Part shown: positions 17,703 through 26,461 of the stretch, piece after piece | Layout of the letters: every line of letters begins with the position of its first letter | Numbering within the stretch: position 1 is the first letter of the stretch | Origin: Dechloromonas sp. | GTDB lineage: Bacteria > Pseudomonadota > Gammaproteobacteria > Burkholderiales > Rhodocyclaceae | Reading direction: 5' to 3' | Assembly: GCA_011391255.1 (NCBI GenBank) | Contig: JAABQV010000008.1 | Coordinates: 1 to 64,000 of the forward strand | Length of the DNA: 64,000 bases | The notes under the pieces: model-generated | Told to the model about the DNA's origin: nothing | The model's input: only the letters and a program-made list of their open reading frames with translations | Database searches by the model: none | Translations under genes and position numbers: made by a program

Positions 17703-18232
17703 CGCAGCAGCTCCGGTTTGATTTGCGTTAGCCAGGCATCAATGCGTTCTTCGGTAAGGATGGGCTGCAGGTGCTGATCGAGTGCGAGGCCGAGAAACTC
17801 GTCACCATCGAGCGCCCGCGAAGCCTTGAATTCGTAGCCGGCACTCGGCCAGCGGCCGAGCATCGTCGCCCCGCTGTCAGCAAAGACATTATGCAGAATG
17901 CCGATGGCGTCGACGAATTCATCCGGATACTTTTTCTGATCGCCAAGCCCGTAGATGGCAATGCGTTTGCCGCTGAGATCAACAGCGGCCAGTTGCGGCA
18001 GGAACTCCTCCCAACTGGGCTGACTGAGGCCGGTTGATTCACCGGGCAGCTCGCCGTCACCGAGCGTTGGCGAGCCAACGATCAGCGCATCGTAGGCGAG
18101 AAAATCAACCAGCGTCGTGCGCCCGATATTGACCGGAACATCAGCCAGATCACCGAGTTTTTTGGCGATCTGTTTGGCAATCAGCCTGGTGCGGCCAGTG
18201 TCGGTACCGAAGAAAATGCCGATTTTTGCCAT
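17699..18232 (-). CDS. nifF: Nitrogenase-type flavodoxin NifF
   Basis: This is a 177-residue long-chain flavodoxin. The FMN phosphate loop is GTDTGRTRLIAKQI at about 9-22; SPTLGDGELPG holds the first isoalloxazine loop, and YGLGDQKKYPDEFVDAIG the second. It carries electrons to dinitrogenase reductase, here probably from the Rnf/ferredoxin side. It is the third gene of fdx-nifZ-nifF behind a sigma-54 promoter with a NifA site, which supports NifF over a housekeeping flavodoxin. Start after nifZ with a 3-bp gap. Confidence 0.92.
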   Translation of the reverse strand: MAKIGIFFGTDTGRTRLIAKQIAKKLGDLADVPVNIGRTTLVDFLAYDALIVGSPTLGDGELPGESTGLSQPSWEEFLPQLAAVDLSGKRIAIYGLGDQKKYPDEFVDAIGILHNVFADSGATMLGRWPSAGYEFKASRALDGDEFLGLALDQHLQPILTEERIDAWLTQIKPELLR

Positions 18233-18235
18233 GTT

Positions 18236-18505
18236 TCAGGCGTCGACCGTGACATCTTGGGTTAACTCCTCCGGCAAACAGCCGACCGGCGCCCCGAGGC
18301 TGCCGTCCGGGCCGTTTTCAAATTGCACCAGATAGATTTCCTGCGTCTCGTCCATTTCGGCAACACCAAAATGCACGACGACACCCCGTGAACCAGCCAC
18401 GGCGATCAGGCCGTCCTCCTGATCGATACCTGGCATGCCACCATCGTTGAGGATGTCTTCAGCGGCGAAGACCATGTCGCCAATCTTGTACTGGATGTTG
18501 TCCAT
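18236..18505 (-). CDS. nifZ: NifZ-family protein
   Basis: This 89-residue protein has the NifZ pattern: IGDMVFAAEDILNDGGMPG, then RGVVVHFG, and EIYLVQFENGPDG with GAPVGCLPEEL near the end. NifZ helps mature the MoFe protein P-clusters. The ATG at 18505 lies 4 bp after the ferredoxin stop. The protein is at the short end of the family (many have C-terminal tails), so a NifZ domain protein is the safest name. Confidence 0.85.
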   Translation of the reverse strand: MDNIQYKIGDMVFAAEDILNDGGMPGIDQEDGLIAVAGSRGVVVHFGVAEMDETQEIYLVQFENGPDGSLGAPVGCLPEELTQDVTVDA

Positions 18506-18509
18506 GATC

Positions 18510-18839
18510 TCAGGCCCAGACATCAGCCGGCGCCAGCAGGCGCTCGACCGGTTGATCAAACATCAGGTGCTCGTCGATGATGACGCCGACGTCCTCCGGC
18601 TTGACGCCGGTGTACATGATGCCTTCCGGATAAACCAGCACGGTCGGCCCGAGATGGCAGGGGCCGAGGCAGCCGGTGTTGGTCAGTTGAAAGCCGGATG
18701 ACCACAGGTTGCGTGCCGTGAATTCGTCGGAAAAGCTCTGCCAGACGGCGCCACAGCCTTTATCCTGACATGAGCTGCGAGGATGACCGGCGGGGCGACC
18801 CTGAACGCAAACGAGTAGATGTTTCTTGGGTTTTGGCAT
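18510..18839 (-). CDS. Thioredoxin-fold [2Fe-2S] ferredoxin, first gene of a nif operon
   Basis: This 109-residue protein has the thioredoxin-like [2Fe-2S] pattern: LLVCVQGRPAG, then CQDKGCGAVW, then TGCLGPCHLGPTVLVYPEG. Related proteins include the Azotobacter and Clostridium-type [2Fe-2S] ferredoxins; in nif settings they are linked to electron supply or protection of nitrogenase. The start follows AAGGAGAGCTT. It is the promoter-proximal gene behind the -24/-12 element at 18869-18884 and a NifA site at 18927-18942, followed by nifZ and nifF. Confidence 0.87.
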   Translation of the reverse strand: MPKPKKHLLVCVQGRPAGHPRSSCQDKGCGAVWQSFSDEFTARNLWSSGFQLTNTGCLGPCHLGPTVLVYPEGIMYTGVKPEDVGVIIDEHLMFDQPVERLLAPADVWA

Positions 18840-18868
18840 GAAGCTCTCCTTGTCGATAGCTAATCTAT

Positions 18869-18884
18869 TGCAAGGGGAGTGCCA
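18869..18884 (-). promoter_or_regulatory. Sigma-54 (-24/-12) promoter of fdx-nifZ-nifF
   Basis: On the minus strand it reads TGGCACTCCCCTTGCA, a full match to TGGCAC-N5-TTGCW. It lies 30 bp before the fdx start codon. The NifA site begins 42 bp upstream. Confidence 0.9.
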
Positions 18885-18926
18885 GGACATAATTACGTTA
18901 ATTCAGATAGTTACCAGTTTTTTCTT

Positions 18927-18942
18927 TGTCGCAAATGCGACA
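18927..18942 (-). promoter_or_regulatory. NifA upstream activator site for the fdx operon
   Basis: TGTCGCAAATGCGACA fits TGT-N10-ACA and is a near-perfect palindrome. The long form TGTCG-N5-GCGACA is shared with sites before rnfA, nifE and iscA. Confidence 0.88.
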
Positions 18943-19127
18943 AATCGATTTAGACAGCCAGGCTTGCGTCAGCCATTGAGCGCAAAAAGTGTCGACTCCG
19001 ACAAAACCAGCTAAAAAATTCCGCTACCGATGAAACTATTTTTGTCTATGGATTGTCATACACAAAATAAAATCGGTTCTACAATTTTTCTGGCAACCGA
19101 AAACGCTTAGAGCATAACGGAGGTTTT

Positions 19128-19925
19128 ATGAGCGAAAAAACAGACACCATGGCAGTCACTCCACCAGATTTGTTCCAACAATGCGCCGAGGTCAACAAAG
19201 TTGGCTTGCTCGCACCATTTTCATGGGTTAGGGATGGATTTCGTGATTTATTGCGCTGCCAGTTTTCCAGCATTTTTTATGGCGTTGCTTTTGCCCTGGC
19301 GGGGTGGACGATCGCCTTCTTCTATGGCAGCGCTTACTGGTTAACACTCGGTGCAACCGGCGCTTTCATGCTCGGTGGCCCGCTACTGATGATTGGTTTA
19401 TATGCTTTGTCGAGGCAACGCGAGCGCGGCGAGGAGCCGCATTTGCTGCCAACGCTCACCAGCTGGCGCGGCAATATGTCTAACCTCGGTCTTTTCGCCT
19501 TGGTCATTGGCGTCCTGACTCTGATCTGGGCTCGCGCATCCCTGGTCATCTTTGCGGTTCTTTATGATTCCGGGCCACCCACTGCAGATGCCTTCATCGG
19601 TGAATTGTTGTCGTTCAACAATGTCCAGTTCGTCATAACTTACATGCTTGTTGGTGGACTGTTTGCCAGCTTTATTTTCGCAGTCAGCATCATTGCCGTG
19701 CCGTTAATGTTTGATCAAGGTAAAGATGCGATCAGTGCCATGCTTCTCAGCCTCGCGGTAGTTGCCAAAAACCCGCTGGTTATGATCGTCTGGGCTGCAC
19801 TTCTGGTTTTTCTGATCGGCATTGGCTTTTCGACCGGCTTTCTGGCACTGATATACACCGCCCCAATAGCCGGCCATGCGTCATGGCATGCCTATCGCAG
19901 CCTGATTCCGAGACCGAAAAACTGA
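19128..19925 (+). CDS. DUF2189-family integral membrane protein
   Basis: This 265-residue protein has about six hydrophobic spans, a cytoplasmic-type N-terminus (residues 1-45), WVRDGFRDLLRC before the first span, and TAPIAGHASWHAYR at the end, the usual DUF2189 (COG5473) hallmarks. Function is not established. The start follows GGAGG. It reads away from the fdx operon and shares its 288-bp upstream region, but has no sigma-54 element facing it, so a nif link is doubtful. Confidence 0.82.
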   Translation: MSEKTDTMAVTPPDLFQQCAEVNKVGLLAPFSWVRDGFRDLLRCQFSSIFYGVAFALAGWTIAFFYGSAYWLTLGATGAFMLGGPLLMIGLYALSRQRERGEEPHLLPTLTSWRGNMSNLGLFALVIGVLTLIWARASLVIFAVLYDSGPPTADAFIGELLSFNNVQFVITYMLVGGLFASFIFAVSIIAVPLMFDQGKDAISAMLLSLAVVAKNPLVMIVWAALLVFLIGIGFSTGFLALIYTAPIAGHASWHAYRSLIPRPKN

Positions 19926-19964
19926 GTTTTCCCAACAGCAATTAGTAATTCGCGACAACCGCGG

Positions 19965-20294
19965 TCATGCCTGGTTTTCAGACATGGCCGCGGACAGCGA
20001 CTGATAGCCGCCATCAACGCTGAAAACGCGGGTAAAGCGAAAATCTGCAAACATCTGAGCAAACATCCGGCTCGCATTGCCCCGGTAGCAGTAAATAATG
20101 ATCGCCTGATCTTTCGCCAGTTTTGAAAACCAGGCCATCAAGCGGCTCTCGACCAGGTGAGCGGCATCGGAAATATGCCCCTGACGGTAGTCGAGCACAT
20201 CACGCACATCAAATACGACGGGCTTGTCCTCTGAGAGAATCAGGGCGGCAGCTGCGCTGGCTGGCAGGCATTGGAAATTTTGGTTTGGGGACAT
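19965..20294 (-). CDS. Single-domain rhodanese-like sulfurtransferase
   Basis: The protein is about 109 residues from the chosen ATG. It has the rhodanese features VVFDVRDVLDYRQGHISDAAHL and the active loop CYRGNAS, with Cys as the expected persulfide carrier, followed by VFSVDGGYQSL. It resembles GlpE/PspE-like enzymes. It lies 25 bp downstream of nifA on the same strand and may be co-transcribed with nifLA, suggesting sulfur handling for Fe-S or cofactor assembly; that is an inference. An upstream ATG at 20339 would overlap nifA and adds residues without family match. Confidence 0.82.
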   Translation of the reverse strand: MSPNQNFQCLPASAAAALILSEDKPVVFDVRDVLDYRQGHISDAAHLVESRLMAWFSKLAKDQAIIIYCYRGNASRMFAQMFADFRFTRVFSVDGGYQSLSAAMSENQA

Positions 20295-20319
20295 ACCGCT
20301 GTTGCTCCGGCTAAGGTTT

Positions 20320-22014
20320 TTAAAACTGCTTGACTTCAATATTGAGAGTTTGGATCCGGTAGGCGATTTGCCGTGGCGTCATGCCGAGAATGCGTGCAGC
20401 CTTGGCCTGAACCCAGCCGGCCTGCTCAAGAGCTGCGATGACGCGCTCCTTTTCCGAGAGATTCGGGTCGTCGACATCGAGATCAGAAATCGGGCTAAAA
20501 ACCGGGTTGACCGCGCCCCGAAGGAAGCCCTCCCGGGGGTCAGCATTCGCTGGAAAAGGCCGCGCCACCGTCTCCTGCGGCGCCAGACGTTGCGGACGCA
20601 CAGGCTGGCGCTCGCGGGCGCTCGGGAAGCGGATCAAATCGACATCAATCTTTCCTTCCTCCGACAACACCGCCGCCCGCTCCAGACAGTTCTCCAGTTC
20701 ACGCACGTTACCCGGCCATTGATGATTGGCCAGGCGCCGTTGCGCCATATCGGAGAGACTCAGCTTGCGCTTCTGGTCGTTGCCGATTTTGGTCAGCAGA
20801 TGACGGGCAATTTCAGGAATATCTTCAATCCGCTCGCGCAGCGGTGGCAGAAAGATCGGCATCACGTTCAGGCGGTAGAACAAATCCTCACGAAAATCGC
20901 CCATATCAACGGCGGTTTCAAGATCACGATGGGTCGCGGCAATGATCCGCACATCGACCTTGATCGTCTTGCTGCCACCGACGCGCTCAAACTCGCCCTC
21001 CTGCAAAATACGTAGCAACTTGGCCTGAAACGGCGCCGACACATCGCCGATTTCATCGAGAAACAGCGTGCCGCCATGCGCCTGTTCGAAACGTCCCTTG
21101 CGCGACTCCACAGCGCCGGTAAAGGCACCGCGCTCGTGGCCAAAGAGTTCGGACTCGAGCAGGTTCTCCGGCAAGGCGGCGCAGTTGAGCTTGACCATCG
21201 CATTACGCGCACGCGGCGAGTTGTAGTGGATAGCATTGGCGATCAACTCCTTGCCGGTGCCGGTTTCGCCGCGAATCAGCACCGTCGTGTTCCACTTGGC
21301 GACCAGCCGCGCCTGATCGAAAACCCGGCGCATGACTGCCGAGCGACCAACCATGCTATCAAATCCAAACTGATGACGAACCGTGCGACGCAGCAAATCA
21401 CGCTCTTCGAGCAGGTTCGACTTTTCCTGCGCCACCTCAAGCGAGAGGCGCAGACTTTGGCCGATCAGGTTGGCAACCATCTCGACAAACTGCGCACGCT
21501 CGTCCAGCAAGCCGTCTTCTTCGGCTTCCGGCTGCACCGCAAGGACGCCTTGCAAATTGCCACCGACCTTGATCGGCACAGCAATGAAGGGCAGTTCCGG
21601 CTGATACAGGCCTTGCCGGTTGAGAAAGCGCGGCTCGTCGGCAACCCGCGCCAACTTGATGGTGCGCGGTTTCTCGAGGACGAGGCCGATGATGCCCTCA
21701 CCGGGACCATATTGGCCGTCATCCTGATCCGGGCCGTCCGGGTTGTAGATGGTGTGAACATTGAGTTTGCCACTCTCCGGATCAACAACGCCGATCAGTC
21801 CGCGCGTTAGTCCGGCCTCGTCATGCAGCACGCGCAGCACGTCGTGCAGCGACTCCTTGAAGGCCAGCGAGCGACTAAGCACCTGGCTGACCGCATAAAG
21901 TGCCGAGAGCAGAAGGATGTTCAGTTCGTGCGTTCGGCAGAAGCCGCTGGTTAGCTGGCATTCCGCGTCGGCGCTGAGAATGATGTGTTCGGGCATGCCG
22001 TTCTCTGTGGCCAT
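20320..22014 (-). CDS. nifA: Nif-specific transcriptional activator NifA
   Basis: This is a 564-residue bacterial enhancer-binding protein. A GAF domain spans about 30-195. The AAA+ sigma-54 domain has Walker A GETGTGKE (249-256), GAFTGA (296-301) and Walker [10 protein letters not shown]. The C-terminal Fis-type helix-turn-helix (about 525-560) has [21 protein letters not shown] sequence. It binds TGT-N10-ACA sites and drives sigma-54 polymerase at nif promoters. The linker between AAA+ and HTH (about 455-515) has no Cys, so it is the NifL-controlled, not the directly oxygen-sensitive, type. This fits nifL being 3 bp upstream. Confidence 0.96.
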   Translation of the reverse strand: MATENGMPEHIILSADAECQLTSGFCRTHELNILLLSALYAVSQVLSRSLAFKESLHDVLRVLHDEAGLTRGLIGVVDPESGKLNVHTIYNPDGPDQDDGQYGPGEGIIGLVLEKPRTIKLARVADEPRFLNRQGLYQPELPFIAVPIKVGGNLQGVLAVQPEAEEDGLLDERAQFVEMVANLIGQSLRLSLEVAQEKSNLLEERDLLRRTVRHQFGFDSMVGRSAVMRRVFDQARLVAKWNTTVLIRGETGTGKELIANAIHYNSPRARNAMVKLNCAALPENLLESELFGHERGAFTGAVESRKGRFEQAHGGTLFLDEIGDVSAPFQAKLLRILQEGEFERVGGSKTIKVDVRIIAATHRDLETAVDMGDFREDLFYRLNVMPIFLPPLRERIEDIPEIARHLLTKIGNDQKRKLSLSDMAQRRLANHQWPGNVRELENCLERAAVLSEEGKIDVDLIRFPSARERQPVRPQRLAPQETVARPFPANADPREGFLRGAVNPVFSPISDLDVDDPNLSEKERVIAALEQAGWVQAKAARILGMTPRQIAYRIQTLNIEVKQF

Positions 22015-22017
22015 TTT

Positions 22018-23550
22018 CTAGATCGGGTCGCCGTCTACGCGGAACTCGACGAGCACCGCGCAACCGCCGCTCGGGCTTTCTTCAAGATCAATCATGCCGC
22101 CGTGGTCGGCGACCACCTGCTGGGCACGCGACAAGCCGGTGCCAAGGTGACGGCCACTGCCGCCCTTAGCCGTAAAAAACGGCTCAAAAGCCTTGTAGCG
22201 CCATTGATCGGGAATGCCCGGACCACTGTCGACGACGCTAATCAGAATGCAGCCGTTCTTAACTTCACTACTCAAAACCAGTTCGCGCCGCTTCCAGCCC
22301 TTGATATTCATCGCCTCAATCGCGTTATCGACCAACGCCTTGAACAGCATGCGTAGCTGGAAAGGCCGCCCGGGCATCGCCGGCAGCATTGGCACCGGCT
22401 GCCAATCTACGACAATGCCGGCGGCGAGCAGACGGCGCGTACTGACTTCCAGCACATCGCGCAAAATCTCGTTCAAATTCACCGAAACCAGAATCTCCTG
22501 CGGGCTGGCCGGGATCACCTGGCGCAAGGCTTCCAGATGGTCGCGACTGGCCGACAATGCCTGCTGCAGAACATCTGCCGCCGCCGGGTCACGGCGTTGC
22601 AAAAGGTTCACCGCCGAAGCCATGACGTTCATCGGCTCCTCAAGACGGAAGATCGCTGCCGATAACCCCTCACGGATCGCTGCAGTGCGTTCCTCTTCAG
22701 CCAGACCAGCCTGCAGCACGGCACCACGGGTGCGCTCCTGCTCATCGCGCAGGCCGGTGATATCGGCAATAACAAGCAATAAGCCAGGTTGACCGTTGGC
22801 GCAAAAATAGCTGCCGGCACAGTCGTTGTGAATATCGATCCGTGAAGAAGTCACCGACAACCAGCGGGCGCGCCCGGCCTGACGATCGACCCGCGATTCA
22901 CGGCTGACAAAGGTGCAATCGTCGGGATGGGTAGCCAGTGCCTGACGCCAGATCGGAACCAGGCTATCGAGCAGATGATGTGCCGGCTCCTTGACGCGCA
23001 GGTCCGTCACCAGTTTTTTGTATTCCTGATTGTCGAGTATCACCCGGCCAGACGGATCAAGCAGCGCAAAGGCGACGGGTGCGGCATCAATAACTGTTTC
23101 GATCAGTTGCTTCTGGTTGCTAACCACCCGTTCAAGGCGATGCAATTCAGTGACATCGCGATGCATACCTAGAAAATGGGTGGTTTTCCCGTTGGCATCA
23201 ATCACTGGCGTAATACTCACCTCGGCGAGATAAACCTCGCCATTCTTGCGCCGGTTGAGCAAGCGTCCGGACCACGGGCGCTGTGCAGCCAGTTCGCCCC
23301 ACATGGTCTGATAGAGCGGATCAGGGGTGGAGCTATTGGAAAGTACCGACTCGTTCTGGCCAATGATTTCCTGAACCCCATAGCCGGTGACCCGGCTGAA
23401 AGCCTCGTTGGCAAAGAGGATCCGCGCTTTGGGATCGGTAATCGAAATCGCCAGATCAGCCTGATCAACTGCCTGGCGGTAGGCTTCTGCTGGCAGCAGC
23501 GCTTCCAGCAAAGCATTTGAACAAGACTCGGCAAGTGGTGCAGCCGACAT
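22018..23550 (-). CDS. nifL: Redox/nitrogen sensor and anti-activator NifL
   Basis: The protein is 510 residues from the ATG that follows GGAGG. A first PAS domain (about 20-140: ITDPKARILFANEAFSRVTGYG, then GRLLNRRKNGEVYLAEVSITPV) binds FAD in this family. A second PAS is at about 150-275. The C-terminal part looks like a histidine-kinase ATPase (DNAIEAMN, DSGPGIP, GTGLSRAQQVV), but the dimerisation helix lacks a clear phospho-acceptor H-box (EEPMNVMASAVNLL). NifL inhibits NifA by direct binding when oxygen or fixed nitrogen is high. It is coupled to nifA. Confidence 0.94.
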   Translation of the reverse strand: MSAAPLAESCSNALLEALLPAEAYRQAVDQADLAISITDPKARILFANEAFSRVTGYGVQEIIGQNESVLSNSSTPDPLYQTMWGELAAQRPWSGRLLNRRKNGEVYLAEVSITPVIDANGKTTHFLGMHRDVTELHRLERVVSNQKQLIETVIDAAPVAFALLDPSGRVILDNQEYKKLVTDLRVKEPAHHLLDSLVPIWRQALATHPDDCTFVSRESRVDRQAGRARWLSVTSSRIDIHNDCAGSYFCANGQPGLLLVIADITGLRDEQERTRGAVLQAGLAEEERTAAIREGLSAAIFRLEEPMNVMASAVNLLQRRDPAAADVLQQALSASRDHLEALRQVIPASPQEILVSVNLNEILRDVLEVSTRRLLAAGIVVDWQPVPMLPAMPGRPFQLRMLFKALVDNAIEAMNIKGWKRRELVLSSEVKNGCILISVVDSGPGIPDQWRYKAFEPFFTAKGGSGRHLGTGLSRAQQVVADHGGMIDLEESPSGGCAVLVEFRVDGDPI

Positions 23551-23586
23551 AAAGGCCTCCAGATGGTTTGGGGTTTTCTTGTGGCA

Positions 23587-23602
23587 AGCAGGTTTTATGC
23601 CG
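23587..23602 (-). promoter_or_regulatory. Possible weak sigma-54 promoter of nifLA
   Basis: On the minus strand: CGGCATAAAACCTGCT. It keeps the essential GG and GC with 10 bases between, but differs from TGGCAC-N5-TTGCW at the outer bases. It lies 36 bp before the nifL ATG and 64 bp from the palindromic NifA site shared with rnfA. Confidence 0.4.
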
Positions 23603-23666
23603 CAACGCAGCAAAAGCTCTAAACGCCCAAACAGCAAAGCTTTCGCGAGAAACACGACGAACTCCT

Positions 23667-23682
23667 TGTCGGGTTTGCGACA
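23667..23682. promoter_or_regulatory. NifA upstream activator site between nifL and rnfA
   Basis: TGTCGGGTTTGCGACA fits TGT-N10-ACA and the long form TGTCG-N5-GCGACA. It is the only such site in the divergent region, 72 bp from the rnfA -24 element, and could serve both directions. Confidence 0.85.
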
Positions 23683-23754
23683 ACAAAATGCCCACGTTTG
23701 GTGCACGCAGCCCGAGAAGCGCATCGCTATTGGGTTCTTGAATATAGAAACTCT

Positions 23755-23770
23755 TGGCACGGCTTGTGCA
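23755..23770 (+). promoter_or_regulatory. Sigma-54 promoter of the rnf operon
   Basis: TGGCACGGCTTGTGCA: the -24 half is perfect, and the -12 half is GTGCA where TTGCA is usual, with correct spacing. It lies 35 bp before the rnfA start codon. Confidence 0.82.
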
Positions 23771-23805
23771 GTGATTGGTTTGGAAAAACCCGGAACCCGA
23801 CAACC

Positions 23806-24384
23806 ATGAGCGAATTTCTCCTACTGCTGCTATCCACCGCGCTGGTCAACAACGTGGTGCTGATCAAGTTCCTCGGCCTCTGCCCGGTGATGGGCGTCTC
23901 GAAGAGCGTGGACAGCGCCCTCGGCATGGGGCTGGCGACAACCTTCGTCATCACCCTGGCGGCCGGCGCCTCGTGGATGCTCGATAACTGGATGTTGCAG
24001 CCGCTTGGCCTGGGTTACCTACGCATCCTGACCTTCATTCTGGTTATCGCCGCCGTTGTCCAATTTACCGAGATGTTCATCAAGAAGGCCAGTCCCGGCC
24101 TCTACCAGTCGCTCGGCATCTACCTGCCGCTGATCACCACCAACTGCGCGGTACTTGGCGTTGCACTGCTTAACGTGCAGCAGGAATTCAGCCTCTTCAA
24201 GAGCCTGCTCTACGGTTTCGGTTCGGCACTTGGCTTCACCATTGTGCTGCTGATTTTTGCCGGCCTGCGTGAACGCATTGCCCTCGCCCGGGTGCCGGCC
24301 GCCTTCGCCGGCGCACCGATCTCTTTCGTCACAATCAGCCTGCTCGCCCTCGCCTTCATGGGCTTCTCGGGCCTCAATGTTTAA
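23806..24384 (+). CDS. rnfA: Rnf electron-transport complex subunit RnfA
   Basis: This is a 192-residue, six-span inner-membrane subunit. [24 protein letters not shown] is the RnfA/NqrE hallmark with its conserved Cys, and the second half-repeat has [13 protein letters not shown] with the partner Cys; the two Cys hold a membrane [2Fe-2S] cluster in this family. The ATG at 23806 fits family starts; upstream frame does not. It is first in rnfABCDGEH. Nif-linked Rnf uses the ion motive force to reduce ferredoxin or flavodoxin for nitrogenase. Confidence 0.95.
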   Translation: MSEFLLLLLSTALVNNVVLIKFLGLCPVMGVSKSVDSALGMGLATTFVITLAAGASWMLDNWMLQPLGLGYLRILTFILVIAAVVQFTEMFIKKASPGLYQSLGIYLPLITTNCAVLGVALLNVQQEFSLFKSLLYGFGSALGFTIVLLIFAGLRERIALARVPAAFAGAPISFVTISLLALAFMGFSGLNV

Positions 24385-24396
24385 AGGGAGCAAGAA

Positions 24397-24924
24397 ATGA
24401 TTGCCGCCATCATTAGCCTGACCATCCTCGGTGCCGCACTAGGCATCATCCTCGGTGTTGCCAACAAATTCTTGCAGGTCGAAGGCAATCCGGTGGTCGA
24501 GGAACTGACTGCCATGATGCCCGGCTCCAACTGCGGGCAATGCGGTTTTCCCGGTTGTTCCGGTGCCGCCGAAGCGATTGTCAGTGGTTCGGCGGCGCCA
24601 ACCTGCTGCCCGCCGGGTGGCAAAGCGCTGGCCACCGCCATCGCTGCCAAGCTCGGTCTGACCGTCGATCTTTCAGCAATGTCCAACGAAGGCCCGAAGA
24701 TCGCCATGGTCGCCGAAGAGTTGTGCATCGGCTGCTGCCGCTGCTCCAAGGTTTGCCCGACCGACGCCATCATCGGCGCCGCCAAACAGGTGCATAACGT
24801 CTTCCGCGAAGCCTGCACCGGCTGCGAAAGTTGTATCGAAAAATGCCCGACCGAGGCGCTGGTCATGCGTCCGGTGCCGGTCACCCTGCAACACTGGGTG
24901 ATGCCCAAGCCGCTGGCTGCTTAA
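24397..24924 (+). CDS. rnfB: Rnf complex subunit RnfB (polyferredoxin)
   Basis: This 175-residue protein has one N-terminal membrane helix (1-25), a cluster-binding motif CGQCGFPGC followed by CCPPGG, and two ferredoxin motifs CIGCCRCSKVCP and CTGCESCIEKCP. It passes electrons between the ferredoxin and the membrane core. The first ferredoxin motif has an extra Cys (CIGCC). Start follows GGGAG 12 bp behind rnfA. Confidence 0.95.
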   Translation: MIAAIISLTILGAALGIILGVANKFLQVEGNPVVEELTAMMPGSNCGQCGFPGCSGAAEAIVSGSAAPTCCPPGGKALATAIAAKLGLTVDLSAMSNEGPKIAMVAEELCIGCCRCSKVCPTDAIIGAAKQVHNVFREACTGCESCIEKCPTEALVMRPVPVTLQHWVMPKPLAA

Positions 24925-24933
24925 GGATTGATC

Positions 24934-26451
24934 ATGGGATTCATGAACATTTTCAAACACCTGCTTGCCGATGACTGGGGCGTCCATCCGGATGACCACA
25001 AGCGCCCGGCGGCCGATCAGGCAGTGCGCGTCATGCCGGTGCCGGCCAAACTCTATCTGCCGCTGCAGCAGCATCTCGGCGGCCCGGCGCGGCCGGTGGT
25101 GCTGGTCGGCCAGAAGGTCAAAAAAGGCGAACTGATCGCCGAAGCCCAAGGCATGGTTTCGGCACCGATTCATGCGCCGACTTCCGGAACGATTACCGCC
25201 GTCACCGAAATCACCGCCCCGCACCCCTCCGGGCTAACCCTGCCGGCAATCATTCTTGAAGCCGATGGCCTTGATGAATGGGTCGAACTACATGGTTGCG
25301 ACGATCCCTTTGCCCTGCCCGCCGCCGAAATTGGCAAGCGGGTTGCGGCGGCCGGCGTCGTTGGCCTCGGTGGCGCCGCCTTCCCGTCGGCGGTCAAGCT
25401 GATCGGCGCCTCGCGCGCCAAAGTGACGACGCTGGTGATGAACGGCGGCGAGTGCGAACCCTATCTCTCCTGCGACGACCGCCTGATGCGTGACCAGGCC
25501 GCCGGCATCGTCGATGGCATCCGCATCATGCTGCACGCGACCGGCGCCAAAATCGCACTGGTCGGCATTGAGGACAACAAGCCGGAAGCAATCACCGCCA
25601 TGAGCGCCGCGGCGGCCGCCTTCGAGCAAATTCGAATCCGCGCGGTGCCGGCGCGTTACCCGATGGGTTCGGAAAAGCAGCTGATTCAGGTGTTGACCGG
25701 GATCGAAGTCCCGGCTGACGGTCGCCCGGCCGATATTGGTGTGGTGGTTCATAACGTCGGCACCGCACTCGCCCTGCGCAGCGCGGTGCGCGAGGGCAAG
25801 CCGCTGATTTCAAGGCTGGTCACGGTCAACGGCAATTGCGCCAGCCAACCCGGCAATATCGAGGTGCGCGTCGGCACCCTGGCCGAGGAAGTGATTGCTT
25901 TCGCCGGCGGCCTCAAGGGCGACGGCCTCGGCCTCGCCCGCCGCGTCATGGGCGGCCCAATGATGGGTATGCAGATTCCGCACTGGCGCGTGCCGGTGGT
26001 CAAGGGCACCAGCGGGATTCTCGCTTTCGACACGGTCGAGGTCGCCGAGCAGGAGCCGAATCCGTGCATTCGCTGCGGTTCGTGCGTCAAGGCTTGTCCG
26101 ATGGGGCTGCTACCGCTCGAAATGAGTTCGCGCATCCGCAACGAAGCCTACAGCGAAGCGATTGATCTTGGGTTGAAGGACTGCATTGCTTGCGGTTGTT
26201 GCGCCTACGTCTGCCCGTCGAAAATTCCGCTGGTTCAGTATTTTGTGCATGCCAAGGGTGAGTTGGCGGCGCAGGATCGCGCCAAGCTGCGGGGCGATGC
26301 GACGAAAAAATTGGCTTTGCAGCGCCAGGAACGGTTGGCGCGGGAAGCGCGGGAGAAGGTTGAGGCGGCGGCTAAGCGCAAGGCTGAGCGGGAGGCGGCT
26401 GCGGCTTTGAAGGCTGCGGCTACGGCTGCTGTGGTTCAGGAGTCGGTATGA
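24934..26451 (+). CDS. rnfC: Rnf complex subunit RnfC
   Basis: This is a 505-residue peripheral subunit. It has the N-terminal RnfC barrel (VKKGELIAEAQGMVSAPIHAPTSG), an NADH/FMN-binding middle (GLGGAAFPSAVKL, NGGECEPYLSCDDRLM), and two [4Fe-4S] motifs CIRCGSCVKACP and CIACGCCAYVCP at about 375-425. The last ~70 residues are an Ala/Lys/Glu/Arg-rich charged helix. I take the ATG at 24934, well placed behind AAGGA; an in-frame TTG is at 24928. The gene ends where a large inverted repeat begins. Confidence 0.95.
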   Translation: MGFMNIFKHLLADDWGVHPDDHKRPAADQAVRVMPVPAKLYLPLQQHLGGPARPVVLVGQKVKKGELIAEAQGMVSAPIHAPTSGTITAVTEITAPHPSGLTLPAIILEADGLDEWVELHGCDDPFALPAAEIGKRVAAAGVVGLGGAAFPSAVKLIGASRAKVTTLVMNGGECEPYLSCDDRLMRDQAAGIVDGIRIMLHATGAKIALVGIEDNKPEAITAMSAAAAAFEQIRIRAVPARYPMGSEKQLIQVLTGIEVPADGRPADIGVVVHNVGTALALRSAVREGKPLISRLVTVNGNCASQPGNIEVRVGTLAEEVIAFAGGLKGDGLGLARRVMGGPMMGMQIPHWRVPVVKGTSGILAFDTVEVAEQEPNPCIRCGSCVKACPMGLLPLEMSSRIRNEAYSEAIDLGLKDCIACGCCAYVCPSKIPLVQYFVHAKGELAAQDRAKLRGDATKKLALQRQERLAREAREKVEAAAKRKAEREAAAALKAAATAAVVQESV

Positions 26452-26461
26452 GTGTGGCGCT

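Noticed and set aside
18990-19003. TGTCGACTCCGACA as a second NifA site before fdx
   Set aside because: Spacing is TGT-N8-ACA, not N10; kept only as a look-alike.
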